Shown here: positions 48,775-57,182 of the stretch, piece after piece
Position numbering within the stretch: position 1 is the stretch's first letter
How the letters are laid out: each line of letters begins with the position of its first letter
Origin: Fulvimonas soli
GTDB lineage: Bacteria > Pseudomonadota > Gammaproteobacteria > Xanthomonadales > Rhodanobacteraceae
Assembly (NCBI RefSeq): GCF_003148905.1
Contig: NZ_QGHC01000001.1
Location: 23,029-87,028 of the forward strand
Direction: 5' to 3'
Length of the DNA stretch: 64,000 bases
Position numbers and translations under genes: made by a program
The notes under the pieces: generated by a model
Told to the model about the DNA's origin: nothing
Database searches by the model: none
What the model saw: the letters and a program-made list of their open reading frames with translations, nothing else

Positions 48775-50667
48775 ATGCGCTACGAGGATTTCTACCGGCA
48801 GTCGGTCGAACGGCCGGAACAGTTCTGGGCCGAGCAGGCGCGGCGCATCCACTGGGAGACGCCGCCGGCGAAGATCCTCGAGGAGTCCACGCCGTTCCGC
48901 CGCTGGTTCGTCGGCGGCACCACCAACCTCTGCCACAACGCCGTCGACCGCCATCTCGCCGAGCGCGGCGAGCAGCTCGCGCTGGTGGCGGTCTCCACCG
49001 AGACCGGCATCACCCGCGAGCTGAGCTACCGCGAGCTGCACCGCGAGGTGAACACCTTCGCCGCCGTGCTGGCCGCGCTCGGCGTGGGCCGCGGCGACCG
49101 CGTGGTGATCTACCTGCCCAACGTCGCCGAGGCGGTGTTCGCCATGCTGGCCTGCGCGCGCATCGGCGCGATCCACTCGGTGGTGTTCGGCGGCTTCGCC
49201 GCGCACAACCTGGCGCTGCGCATCGACGACGCCGAGCCCAGGCTGCTGGTCTGCGCCGACGCCGGCATGCGCGGCGGCAAGGTGATCCCGTACAAGCCGC
49301 TGGTGGACGCGGCGCTGGCCGAGGCGAAGTCGCCGCCGCCGCAGGTGCTGATCGTCGACCGCGGCCTGGACCCGCAGATGACCCGCGTGGCCGGCCGCGA
49401 CCTCGACTACGCCGAGCTGCGCCGCGCGCACGAGGGCGAGCAGGTGCCGGTCGCCTGGCTGGAATCGAACGAGCCGAGCTACCTGCTCTACACCTCCGGC
49501 ACCACCGGCAAGCCCAAGGGCATCCAGCGCGACGTGGGCGGCTACGCGGTGGCGATGGCGATGTCGATCCGCTGCATCTTCGACGTCGCGCCGGGGCAGG
49601 TGATGTTCTCCACCTCCGACGTGGGCTGGGCGGTGGGGCACTCCTACAACGTGTACGGGCCGCTGATCGGCGGCGCCACCTCGCTGCTGTACGAGGGCCT
49701 GCCGACGCATCCCGATCCCGGCATCTGGTGGCAGCTGTGCGAGCGCTACGGCGTGCGCACCATGTTCTCCTCGCCCACCGGCATCCGCGTGCTGAAGAAG
49801 CAGGACGCGGGCTGGCTGAAGAAATACGACCTCTCGGAGCTGAAGTGGCTGTTCCTCGCCGGCGAGCCGCTGGACGAGCCGACCGCGCACTGGATCACCG
49901 AGGGCCTGGGCGTGCCGGTGATCGACAACTACTGGCAAACCGAGACCGGCTGGCCGGCGATCACGCTGATGCCGGGGCTGGACCTCAAGCCCGTGAAGTT
50001 CGGCTCGCCCGGCCTGCCGGCACCGGGCTACCGGATGAAGGTGATCGACGAGACCACCGGCGGGGAGGCCGCGCCGGGCCAGAAGGGCGTGCTGGTGTTC
50101 GAGCCGCCGCTGCCGCCGGGCTGCCTCAGCACCGTGTGGCGCGACGACGCGCGCTACGTGAGCAGCTACTTCAGCCACTTCAGGGAGCCGGTGTACAGCT
50201 CGCTGGACTGGGCGATCCGCGACGCGGACGGTTACGTCACCATCCTCGGCCGCACCGACGACGTGATCAACGTGGCCGGCCACCGCCTGGGCACGCGCGA
50301 GATCGAGGAGTCGGTGTCCACCCATCCGGCGGTGGCCGAGGCCGCGGTGGTCGGCGTGAAGGACGAGCTGAAGGGGCAGGTGCCGGTGGTGTTCGCCACG
50401 CTCAAGCAGGGCGTCGGCGAAGCGCCGAAGCAGGTGGCGCAGGGCATGCAGCAGCGCGTGGTCCAGCAGCTCGGCGCGCTGGCGCGGCCGGCGCGGGTGT
50501 ACGTGGTGAACGCGCTGCCCAAGACGCGCTCGGGCAAGCTGCTGCGCCGCTCGCTGCAGGCGCTGTGCCAGCAGGCCGATCCCGGCGACCTGTCCACGCT
50601 GGACGACCCCGGCGCGCTGGACGAGGTGCGCCGCGCGCTGGAGCGCGGGCCGGACCTGGGGGCCTGA
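48775..50667 (+). CDS. prpE: Propionate-CoA ligase (propionyl-CoA synthetase)
   Basis: 630 residues, ATG at 48775. Specific PrpE start: FYRQSVERPEQFWAEQARRIHWETPP ... FRRWFVGGTTNLCHNAVDRHL. ANL-superfamily motifs: YTSGTTGKPKG (P-loop), STSDVGWAVGHSY, NYWQTETGWPAI, ILGRTDDVINVAGHRLGTREIEE and the catalytic Lys588 in KTRSGKLLRR, the residue controlled by acetylation in related enzymes. It activates propionate with ATP and CoA for the 2-methylcitrate cycle (prpC 55593, prpD 62327, prpB 54645). A hairpin at 50692-50717 ends the unit. Confidence 0.95.
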   Translation: MRYEDFYRQSVERPEQFWAEQARRIHWETPPAKILEESTPFRRWFVGGTTNLCHNAVDRHLAERGEQLALVAVSTETGITRELSYRELHREVNTFAAVLAALGVGRGDRVVIYLPNVAEAVFAMLACARIGAIHSVVFGGFAAHNLALRIDDAEPRLLVCADAGMRGGKVIPYKPLVDAALAEAKSPPPQVLIVDRGLDPQMTRVAGRDLDYAELRRAHEGEQVPVAWLESNEPSYLLYTSGTTGKPKGIQRDVGGYAVAMAMSIRCIFDVAPGQVMFSTSDVGWAVGHSYNVYGPLIGGATSLLYEGLPTHPDPGIWWQLCERYGVRTMFSSPTGIRVLKKQDAGWLKKYDLSELKWLFLAGEPLDEPTAHWITEGLGVPVIDNYWQTETGWPAITLMPGLDLKPVKFGSPGLPAPGYRMKVIDETTGGEAAPGQKGVLVFEPPLPPGCLSTVWRDDARYVSSYFSHFREPVYSSLDWAIRDADGYVTILGRTDDVINVAGHRLGTREIEESVSTHPAVAEAAVVGVKDELKGQVPVVFATLKQGVGEAPKQVAQGMQQRVVQQLGALARPARVYVVNALPKTRSGKLLRRSLQALCQQADPGDLSTLDDPGALDEVRRALERGPDLGA

Positions 50668-50691
50668 ACCGCGACAGCCAAAGAAAGGGAA

Positions 50692-50717
50692 GGGCCGGGA
50701 CGCGCGCGTCCCGGCCC
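50692..50717. terminator. Bidirectional terminator-like hairpin, prpE/ahpF
   Basis: A perfect 26-base inverted repeat (GGGCCGGGACGCG / CGCGTCCCGGCCC) between the convergent prpE and ahpF genes; CCCCTC follows. Confidence 0.75.
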
Positions 50718-50746
50718 CTCGGGCCTCACCCCGCGACGGTGACGCT

Positions 50747-52342
50747 TCAGGCGGCCGCCGCCTCCTTGGCCTGCGCGGGCGCCGCCAGCGGCAGGCGGAT
50801 CAGGTAGTCGAAGGCGGAGAGCGCCGCCTTGGAGCCCTCGCCCAGCGCGATCACGATCTGCTTGTACGGCACCGTGGTGACGTCGCCCGCGGCGAACACG
50901 CCCGGCACCGAGGTCTCGCCGCGCGCGTCCACCTCGATCTCGCCGCGCGGCGACAGCTTCACCGTGCCCTTCAGCCACTCGCTGTTGGGCAGCAGGCCGA
51001 TCTGCACGAACACGCCTTCCAGCGCCACGTGCCTCGACTCGCCGCTGGCGCGGTCGGTGTAGTCGAGGCCGGTGACCCTGTGGCCGTCGCCCAGCACCGC
51101 GGTGGTCTGCGCGCTGACGATCACGTCCACGTTCGGCAGGCTGCGCAGCTTGCGCTGCAGCACCTCGTCGGCGCGCAGCCTGCCGTCGAACTCCAGCAGG
51201 GTGACGTGGCCGACGATGCCGGCCAGGTCGATCGCCGCCTCGACGCCGGAGTTGCCGCCGCCGATCACCGCCACGCGCTTGCCCTTGAACAGCGGGCCGT
51301 CGCAGTGCGGGCAGTAGGTGACGCCCTTGTTGCGGTACTCCTGCTCGCCCGGCACGTTCATGTTGCGCCAGCGCGCGCCGGTGGAAAGGATCACCGTCCT
51401 GGCCTTCAGCGAGGCGCCGTTGGCCAGCACCACCTCGTGCAGGCCGCCCTCGCGGTCGGCGGGGACCAGCTTCTCGGCGCGCTGCAGGTTCATCACGTCC
51501 ACGTCGTACTCGCGCACGTGCTGCTCCAGCGCGGCGCCCAGCTTCGGGCCCTCGGTGTAGGGCACCGAGATGAAGTTCTCGATCGCCATGGTGTCCAGCA
51601 CCTGGCCGCCGAAGCGCTCGGCCGCCACGCCGGTGCGGATGCCCTTGCGCGCGGCGTAGATCGCCGCCGCGGCGCCGGCCGGGCCGCCGCCCACCACCAG
51701 CACGTCGAACGGCGCCTTGGCCGCGATCTTCCCGGCGTCGCGCGCGGCGGCGCCGGTGTCGACCTTGGCGAGGATCTGCTCCACCGTCATGCGGCCCTGG
51801 CCGAACACCTCGCCGTTCAGGAACACGGTGGGCACCGACATCACCTGGCGCGCCTCCACCTCGTCCTGGAACAGTGCGCCGTCGATGGCGACGTGCCTGA
51901 TGCTGGGGTTGAGCACGCTCATCAGGTTGAGCGCCTGCACCGTCTCCGGGCAGTTCTGGCAGGACAGCGAGAAGTAGGTCTCGAAGTTGTAGTCGCCGTC
52001 CAGCGCGCGCACCTGCTCGATCACCTGCTCGTCGAGCTTCGGCGGGTGGCCGCCTACCTGCAGCAGCGCCAGCACCAGCGAGGTGAATTCGTGGCCCATC
52101 GGGATGCCGGCGAAGCGCACGCCGACGTCGGTGCCCGTGCGCTCGATCGAGAACGAGGGCTTGCGCGCGTCGGCGCCGTCGAAGCGCACGGCGACCTTGG
52201 GCGAGAGCGCGGCGATGTCCTCGAGCAGCTCCTTCAGCTCGCGCGACTTCCCGCCGTCGTCGAGGGAGGCCACCAGCTCGATCGGGTGGACGACCCTCTC
52301 CAGGTAGGTTTGCAGCTGGGATTTGAGATCGGCATCCAACAT
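50747..52342 (-). CDS. ahpF: Alkyl hydroperoxide reductase subunit F
   Basis: 531 residues from the ATG at 52342 ([17 protein letters not shown]). The N-terminal double-thioredoxin domain carries Cys128/Cys131 (SCQNC), followed by FAD-binding [19 protein letters not shown], the thioredoxin-reductase-like disulfide Cys344/Cys347 (YCPHC), NADH-binding [19 protein letters not shown] and the FAD motif [17 protein letters not shown]. Numbering and order match the E. coli enzyme. It recycles AhpC with NADH. It lies 142 bases behind ahpC with an intercistronic hairpin. Confidence 0.97.
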   Translation of the reverse strand: MLDADLKSQLQTYLERVVHPIELVASLDDGGKSRELKELLEDIAALSPKVAVRFDGADARKPSFSIERTGTDVGVRFAGIPMGHEFTSLVLALLQVGGHPPKLDEQVIEQVRALDGDYNFETYFSLSCQNCPETVQALNLMSVLNPSIRHVAIDGALFQDEVEARQVMSVPTVFLNGEVFGQGRMTVEQILAKVDTGAAARDAGKIAAKAPFDVLVVGGGPAGAAAAIYAARKGIRTGVAAERFGGQVLDTMAIENFISVPYTEGPKLGAALEQHVREYDVDVMNLQRAEKLVPADREGGLHEVVLANGASLKARTVILSTGARWRNMNVPGEQEYRNKGVTYCPHCDGPLFKGKRVAVIGGGNSGVEAAIDLAGIVGHVTLLEFDGRLRADEVLQRKLRSLPNVDVIVSAQTTAVLGDGHRVTGLDYTDRASGESRHVALEGVFVQIGLLPNSEWLKGTVKLSPRGEIEVDARGETSVPGVFAAGDVTTVPYKQIVIALGEGSKAALSAFDYLIRLPLAAPAQAKEAAAA

Positions 52343-52431
52343 GGCGGACTCCATCGTTTCGTTTTCTTCGGGATGAGCGCGACGAGCACCCGGCGGTACC
52401 GAGCGTCCATGCGCATCGAAGTTCGGGGAAA

Positions 52432-52455
52432 GGACCCGGCGGAGCCGCCGGGTCC
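52432..52455 (-). terminator. Intercistronic hairpin between ahpC and ahpF
   Basis: GGACCCGGCGG / CCGCCGGGTCC, eleven base pairs with a two-base centre (loop GGAGCC in practice), 30 bases after the ahpC stop. It may lower ahpF transcription relative to ahpC or stabilise the ahpC message. Confidence 0.6.
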
Positions 52456-52484
52456 GGGATGGCGGTTCAGGTGAACCGCCGGGC

Positions 52485-53045
52485 TTAGATCTTGCCGACC
52501 AGGTCCAGCGACGGGGCCAGGGTCTTCTCGCCTTCCTTCCACTTGGCCGGGCACACCTCGCCCGGGTGGTTGGCGACGTAGATGGCGGCCTTGACCTTGC
52601 GCAGCAGCTCCTTGGCGTCGCGGCCGATGCCCTCGGCGGTGATCTCGATGCCCTGGATCACGCCCTGCGGGTCGACGATGAAGGTGCCGCGGTCGGCCAG
52701 GCCGGTCGGGCGCAGGATGTCGAAGTTCCTGGAGATCTCGTGGGTCGGGTCCCCGATCATGGCGTACTTGATCTTGCCGATCGCCGGCGAGGTGTCGTGC
52801 CAGGCCTTGTGCGAGAAGTGGGTGTCGGTGGAGACGGAGAACACTTCCACGCCCAGCTTCTGGAACTCGGCGTAGTTGTCGGCCAGGTCTTCCAGCTCGG
52901 TCGGGCACACGAAGGTGAAGTCGGCCGGATAGAACACGAACACGGCCCACTTGCCCTTGATGTCGGCGTCGGACACTTCGACGAACTTGCCGTCCTTGTA
53001 GGCCTGGGCCTTGAAGGGTTTGACCGGGGTATTGATCAGCGACAT
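52485..53045 (-). CDS. ahpC: Alkyl hydroperoxide reductase subunit C (peroxiredoxin)
   Basis: 186 residues from the ATG at 53045; GGGAG is seven bases upstream, which selects this ATG over the one six bases earlier. Typical 2-Cys peroxiredoxin: peroxidatic Cys47 in [21 protein letters not shown], Arg in [11 protein letters not shown], resolving Cys165 in GEVCPAKW. It reduces hydrogen peroxide and alkyl peroxides. The promoter region (53090-53155) has an OxyR-like tetranucleotide array. Confidence 0.98.
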   Translation of the reverse strand: MSLINTPVKPFKAQAYKDGKFVEVSDADIKGKWAVFVFYPADFTFVCPTELEDLADNYAEFQKLGVEVFSVSTDTHFSHKAWHDTSPAIGKIKYAMIGDPTHEISRNFDILRPTGLADRGTFIVDPQGVIQGIEITAEGIGRDAKELLRKVKAAIYVANHPGEVCPAKWKEGEKTLAPSLDLVGKI

Positions 53046-53089
53046 GCGCATGCTCCCTTTGGTGGTGGTGGTTATGAACTGACCGGCAA

Positions 53090-53155
53090 AGCATAGACCC
53101 TGCCATTCCATCGATCCAATTGATTGTCAGGATGGCATCCATTGTCTGCGGCTAT
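53090..53155 (-). promoter_or_regulatory. ahpC promoter with OxyR-like site
   Basis: Minus strand: four tetramers at exact 11-base intervals, ATAG (53155), CAAT (53144), ATCC (53133) and CAAT (53122), each separated by seven bases, as in the ATAG-N7-CTAT-N7-ATAG-N7-CTAT OxyR pattern (12 of 16 positions match). Directly next to it are TTGGAT (53119-53114) and, after 18 bases, TATGCT (53095-53090), a -35/-10 pair. Position and spacing fit activation of ahpC by OxyR. Confidence 0.6.
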
Positions 53156-53173
53156 CGTTGCCGGCGCCCGGTT

Positions 53174-54391
53174 TCACGGCGGCCGTCCGGGGCGGTCGCC
53201 CGCGTAGTGCGCGCGGGGGCGGATCAGGCCGCCTTCCGCCTGCTGCTCCAGCGCGTGCGCCAGCCAGCCCGCGGCGCGGCCGGCGGCGAAGATCGCCAGC
53301 GCGGCATCGGCGTCGAGCCCGTGCGCGCAGGCGAGCGCCGCCAGCGCGAAATCCAGGTTGGGCCGCAGGCCGCACTGCGCCTGCGCGGCCTCGGCCAGCA
53401 GGCGGATGCGGCCGGCCGCGGCGGGGCGCGGCCGCACGGCGTCCAGCGCGCGCAGCAGCGCCTCGGCGCGCGGGTCGCCCTCCGGGTAGAGCGGATGGCC
53501 GAAGCCGGGCAGGGGGTCGCCGCGGCGCAGGCGCTCGCGCACGCCCTCGGCCGGCCGCCGCTCGCGCAGCAGCTCCTGGATCAGCGCGTGCGAGCGCGCC
53601 GCCGCGCCGCCGTGCTGCGGTCCCGACAGCGCGGCCAGGCCGGCGCACAGCGCCATGTGCAGGCTGGCGCCGGTGGAGGCCGCCACGCGGGCGGCGAAGG
53701 CGGAGGCGTTGAGCTCGTGGTCGGCGCACAGCACCAGGGCGCGGCGCACCAGGTCCGCGAAGGACGCCCCCTCGCGGCGCCAGCCGGCCGCCAGCCGTTC
53801 GTGGACGGGGCGGCGGTCGGGGCGGCCGCCGCACAGCAGCGCCGCCGTCTCGCGCAGCAGCCGGGCGGCCTGCTGCTGGCGGCGCAGCGGGTCGCGGCTG
53901 TGCGAATGCGGCGCGTCGTGCGCGAGCAGCGGCAGCGCGGCGGCGGTGCGCTCCAGCGGCGGCAGGCCGCGCTGGCGCAGCAGCGCGGCCACCGCCGCCG
54001 GCCATGGCGCCGGCGCGACGGCGGCGAACGGGTCTGGTTCGCCGCTGCCCCACAGCAGGCGCGCGACTTCCTCCAGCGTGGCGCCGGATTCGGCCAGCGC
54101 GAGCGCGGACTGGCCGCGGTAGTAGTGGCCGTGCGGGCGGATCAGCGAGATCTGCGTCTGCAGCACCGGCAACCCCCAGGCCAGGCTGTGCGCCGCGCCC
54201 TGCGCCGCGCCGCGGCCGGCCTGGCGGCGCTCGATCAGGCGCTCGACGTCCTCGGCGCGGTACTCGCGGCTGCGCCCGTCCGCGCCGGGGCGCGAGTCGA
54301 TGCGGCCGCGGCTGACGTAGGCATACAGCGTGGGCAGGCTGACGCCGAGGCGTTCGGCGGCGGCGCGGGCGGTGAGGTAGTCGCTGGGCAT
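53174..54391 (-). CDS. HTH-citrate synthase fusion, probable regulator of prp genes
   Basis: 405 residues from the ATG at 54391 (MPSDYLTARAAAERLG); ATGs at 54409 and 54427 are in frame but fall in the octamer array. Residues 4-55 form a MerR/excisionase-like HTH (YLTARAAAERLGVSLPTLYAYVSRGRI ... YRAEDVERL). The rest is citrate-synthase-like: ISLIRPHGHYYRGQSALALAE, ADHELNASAFAARVAAS, GPQHGG, GFGHPLYPEGDPR and NLDFALAAL. Catalytic His260, His299 and Asp347 are conserved, as in the true enzyme at 55593-56738. Several helices between them are shortened. It is divergent from prpB-prpC, so the likely job is sensing a CoA ester, oxaloacetate or methylcitrate and controlling these genes; residual enzymatic activity cannot be excluded. 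Confidence 0.85.
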   Translation of the reverse strand: MPSDYLTARAAAERLGVSLPTLYAYVSRGRIDSRPGADGRSREYRAEDVERLIERRQAGRGAAQGAAHSLAWGLPVLQTQISLIRPHGHYYRGQSALALAESGATLEEVARLLWGSGEPDPFAAVAPAPWPAAVAALLRQRGLPPLERTAAALPLLAHDAPHSHSRDPLRRQQQAARLLRETAALLCGGRPDRRPVHERLAAGWRREGASFADLVRRALVLCADHELNASAFAARVAASTGASLHMALCAGLAALSGPQHGGAAARSHALIQELLRERRPAEGVRERLRRGDPLPGFGHPLYPEGDPRAEALLRALDAVRPRPAAAGRIRLLAEAAQAQCGLRPNLDFALAALACAHGLDADAALAIFAAGRAAGWLAHALEQQAEGGLIRPRAHYAGDRPGRPP

Positions 54392-54400
54392 GGCGACATG

Positions 54401-54427
54401 TTGATCCATTTGATCAAGATTGATCAA
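54401..54427. promoter_or_regulatory. Three phased TTGATCAA octamers
   Basis: TTGATCCA (54401), TTGATCAA (54410) and TTGATCAA (54420) repeat at 9- and 10-base intervals, close to one helical turn. They overlap the presumed start region of the HTH-citrate synthase gene and lie about 190 bases upstream of the prpB -10 (TACAAT, 54618-54623). Good candidate operator for the fusion protein, for autoregulation and control of prpBC. Confidence 0.6.
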
Positions 54428-54644
54428 CCTATGGGGCTATGACACAGTGGGGCCTCCCTCCCGGACCCGGGTGCGCGATGCCCCGTGGAACGGTATGCGA
54501 CGCCCGCGCGCGGCGGGGCCGCGACGACGGCGCCGTCGGCTGGCCGCCATCGCGGCTGCCGTGCGGCCCGGCGGCGCGCCTACTGCGCCGCGGCAAGGCC
54601 GCGGGGAGCGCATCGCTTACAATCAGCCGTTTCGGAGACGCACG

Positions 54645-55532
54645 ATGAGCCGAGTCGATTCCGCCGGCGGCCGCTTCCGCGCCGCGCTCGCCGCCGAGCG
54701 GCCGCTGCAGGTGATGGGCGCGATCACCGCCTACGCCGGCCTGATGGCCAGGCGCGTGGGCTACAAGGCGCTGTACCTGTCCGGCGGCGGCGTGGCCGCC
54801 AACTCGCTGGGCATGCCGGACCTGGGCATCAGCACGATGGAGGACGTGCTCACCGACGCGCGCCGCATCGTGGACGCCACGCAGCTGCCGTTGCTGGTGG
54901 ACATCGACACCGGCTGGGGCGGCGCCTTCAACATCGCGCGCACCATCCGCTCCTTCGTCAACGTCGGCGTGGCCGCGGTGCACATCGAGGACCAGGTCGG
55001 GCAGAAGCGCTGCGGCCACCGCCCCGGCAAGGAGGTGGTGGCGAAGGAAGAGATGGTCGACCGCGTGAAGGCCGCGGTGGACGCGCGCACCGACCCGGGC
55101 TTCGTGATCATGGCGCGCACCGACGCGGCCGCGGTGGAGGGCATCGACGCGGCGATCGAGCGCGCCTGCGCCTACGTCGAGGCCGGCGCCGACATGATCT
55201 TCCCCGAGGCGATGAAGACGCTGGACGACTACCGCCGCTTCAAGGCCGCGGTGAAGGTGCCGGTCCTGGCCAACCTCACCGAGTTCGGCTCCACGCCGTT
55301 CTTCACCACCGACGAGCTGCGCGCGGCGGACGTGGACATCGCGCTGTACTGCTGCGGCGCCTACCGCGCGATGAACAAGGCCGCGCTGAATTTCTACGAG
55401 ACGGTGCGCCGCGAGGGCACGCAGAAGAACATCATCGACACCCTGCAGACGCGCGAGGAGCTGTACGACTTCCTCGGCTACCACGCCTACGAGGACAAGC
55501 TCGACGCGCTGTTCGCCGGCAAGAAAGGCTGA
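54645..55532 (+). CDS. prpB: 2-methylisocitrate lyase
   Basis: 295 residues from the ATG at 54645 (CGGAGA upstream); the longer frame runs through the operator region. Isocitrate-lyase/PEP-mutase superfamily: [35 protein letters not shown] with metal Asp residues, [20 protein letters not shown] with the active-site KRCGH (Cys123), and [12 protein letters not shown]. It splits 2-methylisocitrate into pyruvate and succinate. A TACAAT -10 is 22 bases upstream. prpC follows after 60 bases. Confidence 0.96.
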   Translation: MSRVDSAGGRFRAALAAERPLQVMGAITAYAGLMARRVGYKALYLSGGGVAANSLGMPDLGISTMEDVLTDARRIVDATQLPLLVDIDTGWGGAFNIARTIRSFVNVGVAAVHIEDQVGQKRCGHRPGKEVVAKEEMVDRVKAAVDARTDPGFVIMARTDAAAVEGIDAAIERACAYVEAGADMIFPEAMKTLDDYRRFKAAVKVPVLANLTEFGSTPFFTTDELRAADVDIALYCCGAYRAMNKAALNFYETVRREGTQKNIIDTLQTREELYDFLGYHAYEDKLDALFAGKKG

Positions 55533-55592
55533 GAGACCCGCCGCGCCGCCGTGGCGGCGCCGGCATCCGCAAGCATTGAGGAGAAGCACCCG

Positions 55593-56738
55593 ATGAGCGA
55601 GCAAGTCCTTCCCAAGGCCAAGAAGTCGGTCGCCCTGTCCGGCGTGGCCGCGGGCAACACCGCGCTGTGCACGGTCGGCCGCAGCGGCAACGACCTGCAC
55701 TACCGCGGCTACGACATCCACGACCTGGCGGCCAAGGGCTGCTTCGAGGAGGTGGCCTACCTGCTGGTGCACGGCGTGCTGCCGAACTGGGCGGAACTGA
55801 ACGCCTACCGCGCCAAGCTCAAGCGCCTGCGCGGCCTGCCGGCGCCGGTGAAGGGCGCGCTGGAGCTGCTGCCGGCCGCCACCCACCCGATGGACGTGCT
55901 GCGCACCGGCTGCTCGGTGCTGGGCACCGTGCTGCCGGAGAAGGACGACCACAACGTCACCGGCGCGCGCGACATCGCCGACCGCCTGATGGCGAGCTTC
56001 GGCTCGATGCTGCTGTACTGGTACCACTTCAGCCACAACGGCAAGCGCATCGAGACGGAGACCGACGACGACTCCATCGCCGCGCACTTCCTGCACCTGC
56101 TGCACGGCCGCAAGCCCAGCGACCTGCACGCGCAGTCGCTGGACAAGTCGCTGGTGCTGTACGCCGAGCACGAGTTCAACGCCTCCACCTTCACCGCGCG
56201 CGTGATCGCCGGCACCGGCTCGGACCTGTACTCGGCCATCACCGGCGCGATCGGCGCGCTGCGCGGCCCCAAGCACGGCGGCGCCAACGAGGTGGCGATG
56301 GAGATCATCGCGCGCTACCGCAGCGCCGCCGAGGCGGAGGCGGACATCCGCGCCCGGGTGGAGCGCAAGGAGATCATCATCGGCTTCGGCCACCCGGTGT
56401 ACACGGTGTCCGACCCGCGCAACGAGATCATCAAGGAGATCTCGCGCAAGCTGTGCGCCGAGGGTGGCAACCCGACGCTGTTCGAGGTGTCCGAGCGCAT
56501 CGAGAAGCTGATGTGGGAACTGAAGAAGATGTTCCCCAACCTCGACTGGTACTCGGCCAGCGCCTACCACATGATGGGCGTGCCCACCGCGATGTTCACC
56601 CCGCTGTTCGTGATCGCGCGCACCTCCGGCTGGAGCGCGCACGTGATCGAGCAGCGCCAGGACGGCAAGATCATCCGCCCGAGCGCGAACTACACCGGGC
56701 CGGAAGACCAGGCCTACGTGCCGATCGAGAAGCGCTGA
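55593..56738 (+). CDS. prpC: 2-methylcitrate synthase
   Basis: 381 residues from the ATG at 55593 (GAGGAGAAG upstream). Catalytic residues of citrate synthases are His228 (GPKHGGAN), His267 (GFGHPVY) and Asp318 (NLDWYSAS). The short bacterial methylcitrate-synthase form is shown by the start [30 protein letters not shown] and the C-terminus [17 protein letters not shown]. It condenses propionyl-CoA with oxaloacetate. A clear terminator follows at 56767-56789. Confidence 0.96.
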   Translation: MSEQVLPKAKKSVALSGVAAGNTALCTVGRSGNDLHYRGYDIHDLAAKGCFEEVAYLLVHGVLPNWAELNAYRAKLKRLRGLPAPVKGALELLPAATHPMDVLRTGCSVLGTVLPEKDDHNVTGARDIADRLMASFGSMLLYWYHFSHNGKRIETETDDDSIAAHFLHLLHGRKPSDLHAQSLDKSLVLYAEHEFNASTFTARVIAGTGSDLYSAITGAIGALRGPKHGGANEVAMEIIARYRSAAEAEADIRARVERKEIIIGFGHPVYTVSDPRNEIIKEISRKLCAEGGNPTLFEVSERIEKLMWELKKMFPNLDWYSASAYHMMGVPTAMFTPLFVIARTSGWSAHVIEQRQDGKIIRPSANYTGPEDQAYVPIEKR

Positions 56739-56766
56739 GCGCGCCGGGCCGACCGGGAAAGGAGAG

Positions 56767-56789
56767 AAGGGAGCCCGCCGGGCTCCCTT
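56767..56789 (+). terminator. Rho-independent terminator after prpC
   Basis: AAGGGAGCCC / GGGCTCCCTT, ten base pairs with a three-base loop (GCC) followed by T, 28 bases after the prpC stop. It cleanly separates prpBC from the amyloid operon. Confidence 0.88.
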
Positions 56790-56855
56790 TCCGCTTCCGG
56801 CCTTTGGCCGGCGTTCAGCCGGATGGCGGCGGCGGCCTGCAATGCCGCGGCAGCA

Positions 56856-56875
56856 CTGTATCGGCGGCGATACAG
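56856..56875. promoter_or_regulatory. 20-bp inverted repeat, possible activator site of the amyloid operon
   Basis: CTGTATCGGCGGCGATACAG has perfect 8-base arms around GCGG. It lies about 250 bases upstream of the sigma-54 promoter at 57107, the distance at which enhancer-binding proteins usually act. Apart from this site and the promoter I see nothing else in the 56790-57182 stretch. Confidence 0.45.
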
Positions 56876-57106
56876 CGCGCGGGCCCCGGCGTCGTTCCGG
56901 CCTGCGCGCGGCAAGCCGTTGTCCTGCCGGGATTGTCTGGCGCACCTGCGCGCATCGCGCGGCGTGCGCGGACGGCGGCGCTGTAACGGGGGCGCATCAC
57001 TCCACCGCTGCTGCCGACCGGGGACGTCCGGACGGCCGCGTCGCGGATGCGGCGCAAGCGGCTGATTCCCTTCGCCTTGTCCGTCCTTGCCCGCGGCGGG
57101 ACAAAG

Positions 57107-57121
57107 TGGCACGCATGTTGC
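57107..57121 (+). promoter_or_regulatory. Sigma-54 (RpoN) promoter
   Basis: TGGCACGCATGTTGC matches the -24/-12 consensus TGGCACG-N4-TTGC, with the invariant GG and GC ten bases apart. The transcription start would be near 57133, giving a 50-base leader to the first amyloid gene with AGGAG at its end. No sigma-70 boxes of comparable quality are seen. Confidence 0.8.
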
Positions 57122-57182
57122 GACGCCGGTGTGCTGGCTTCAGCACAAACAGGGGGTCACCGCATCGTTCAGGAGTACAGAC

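Noticed and set aside
50692..50717. The GC-rich 26-base palindrome as an operator
   Set aside because: Its position between convergent stops and its near-perfect self-pairing fit a transcription terminator better.
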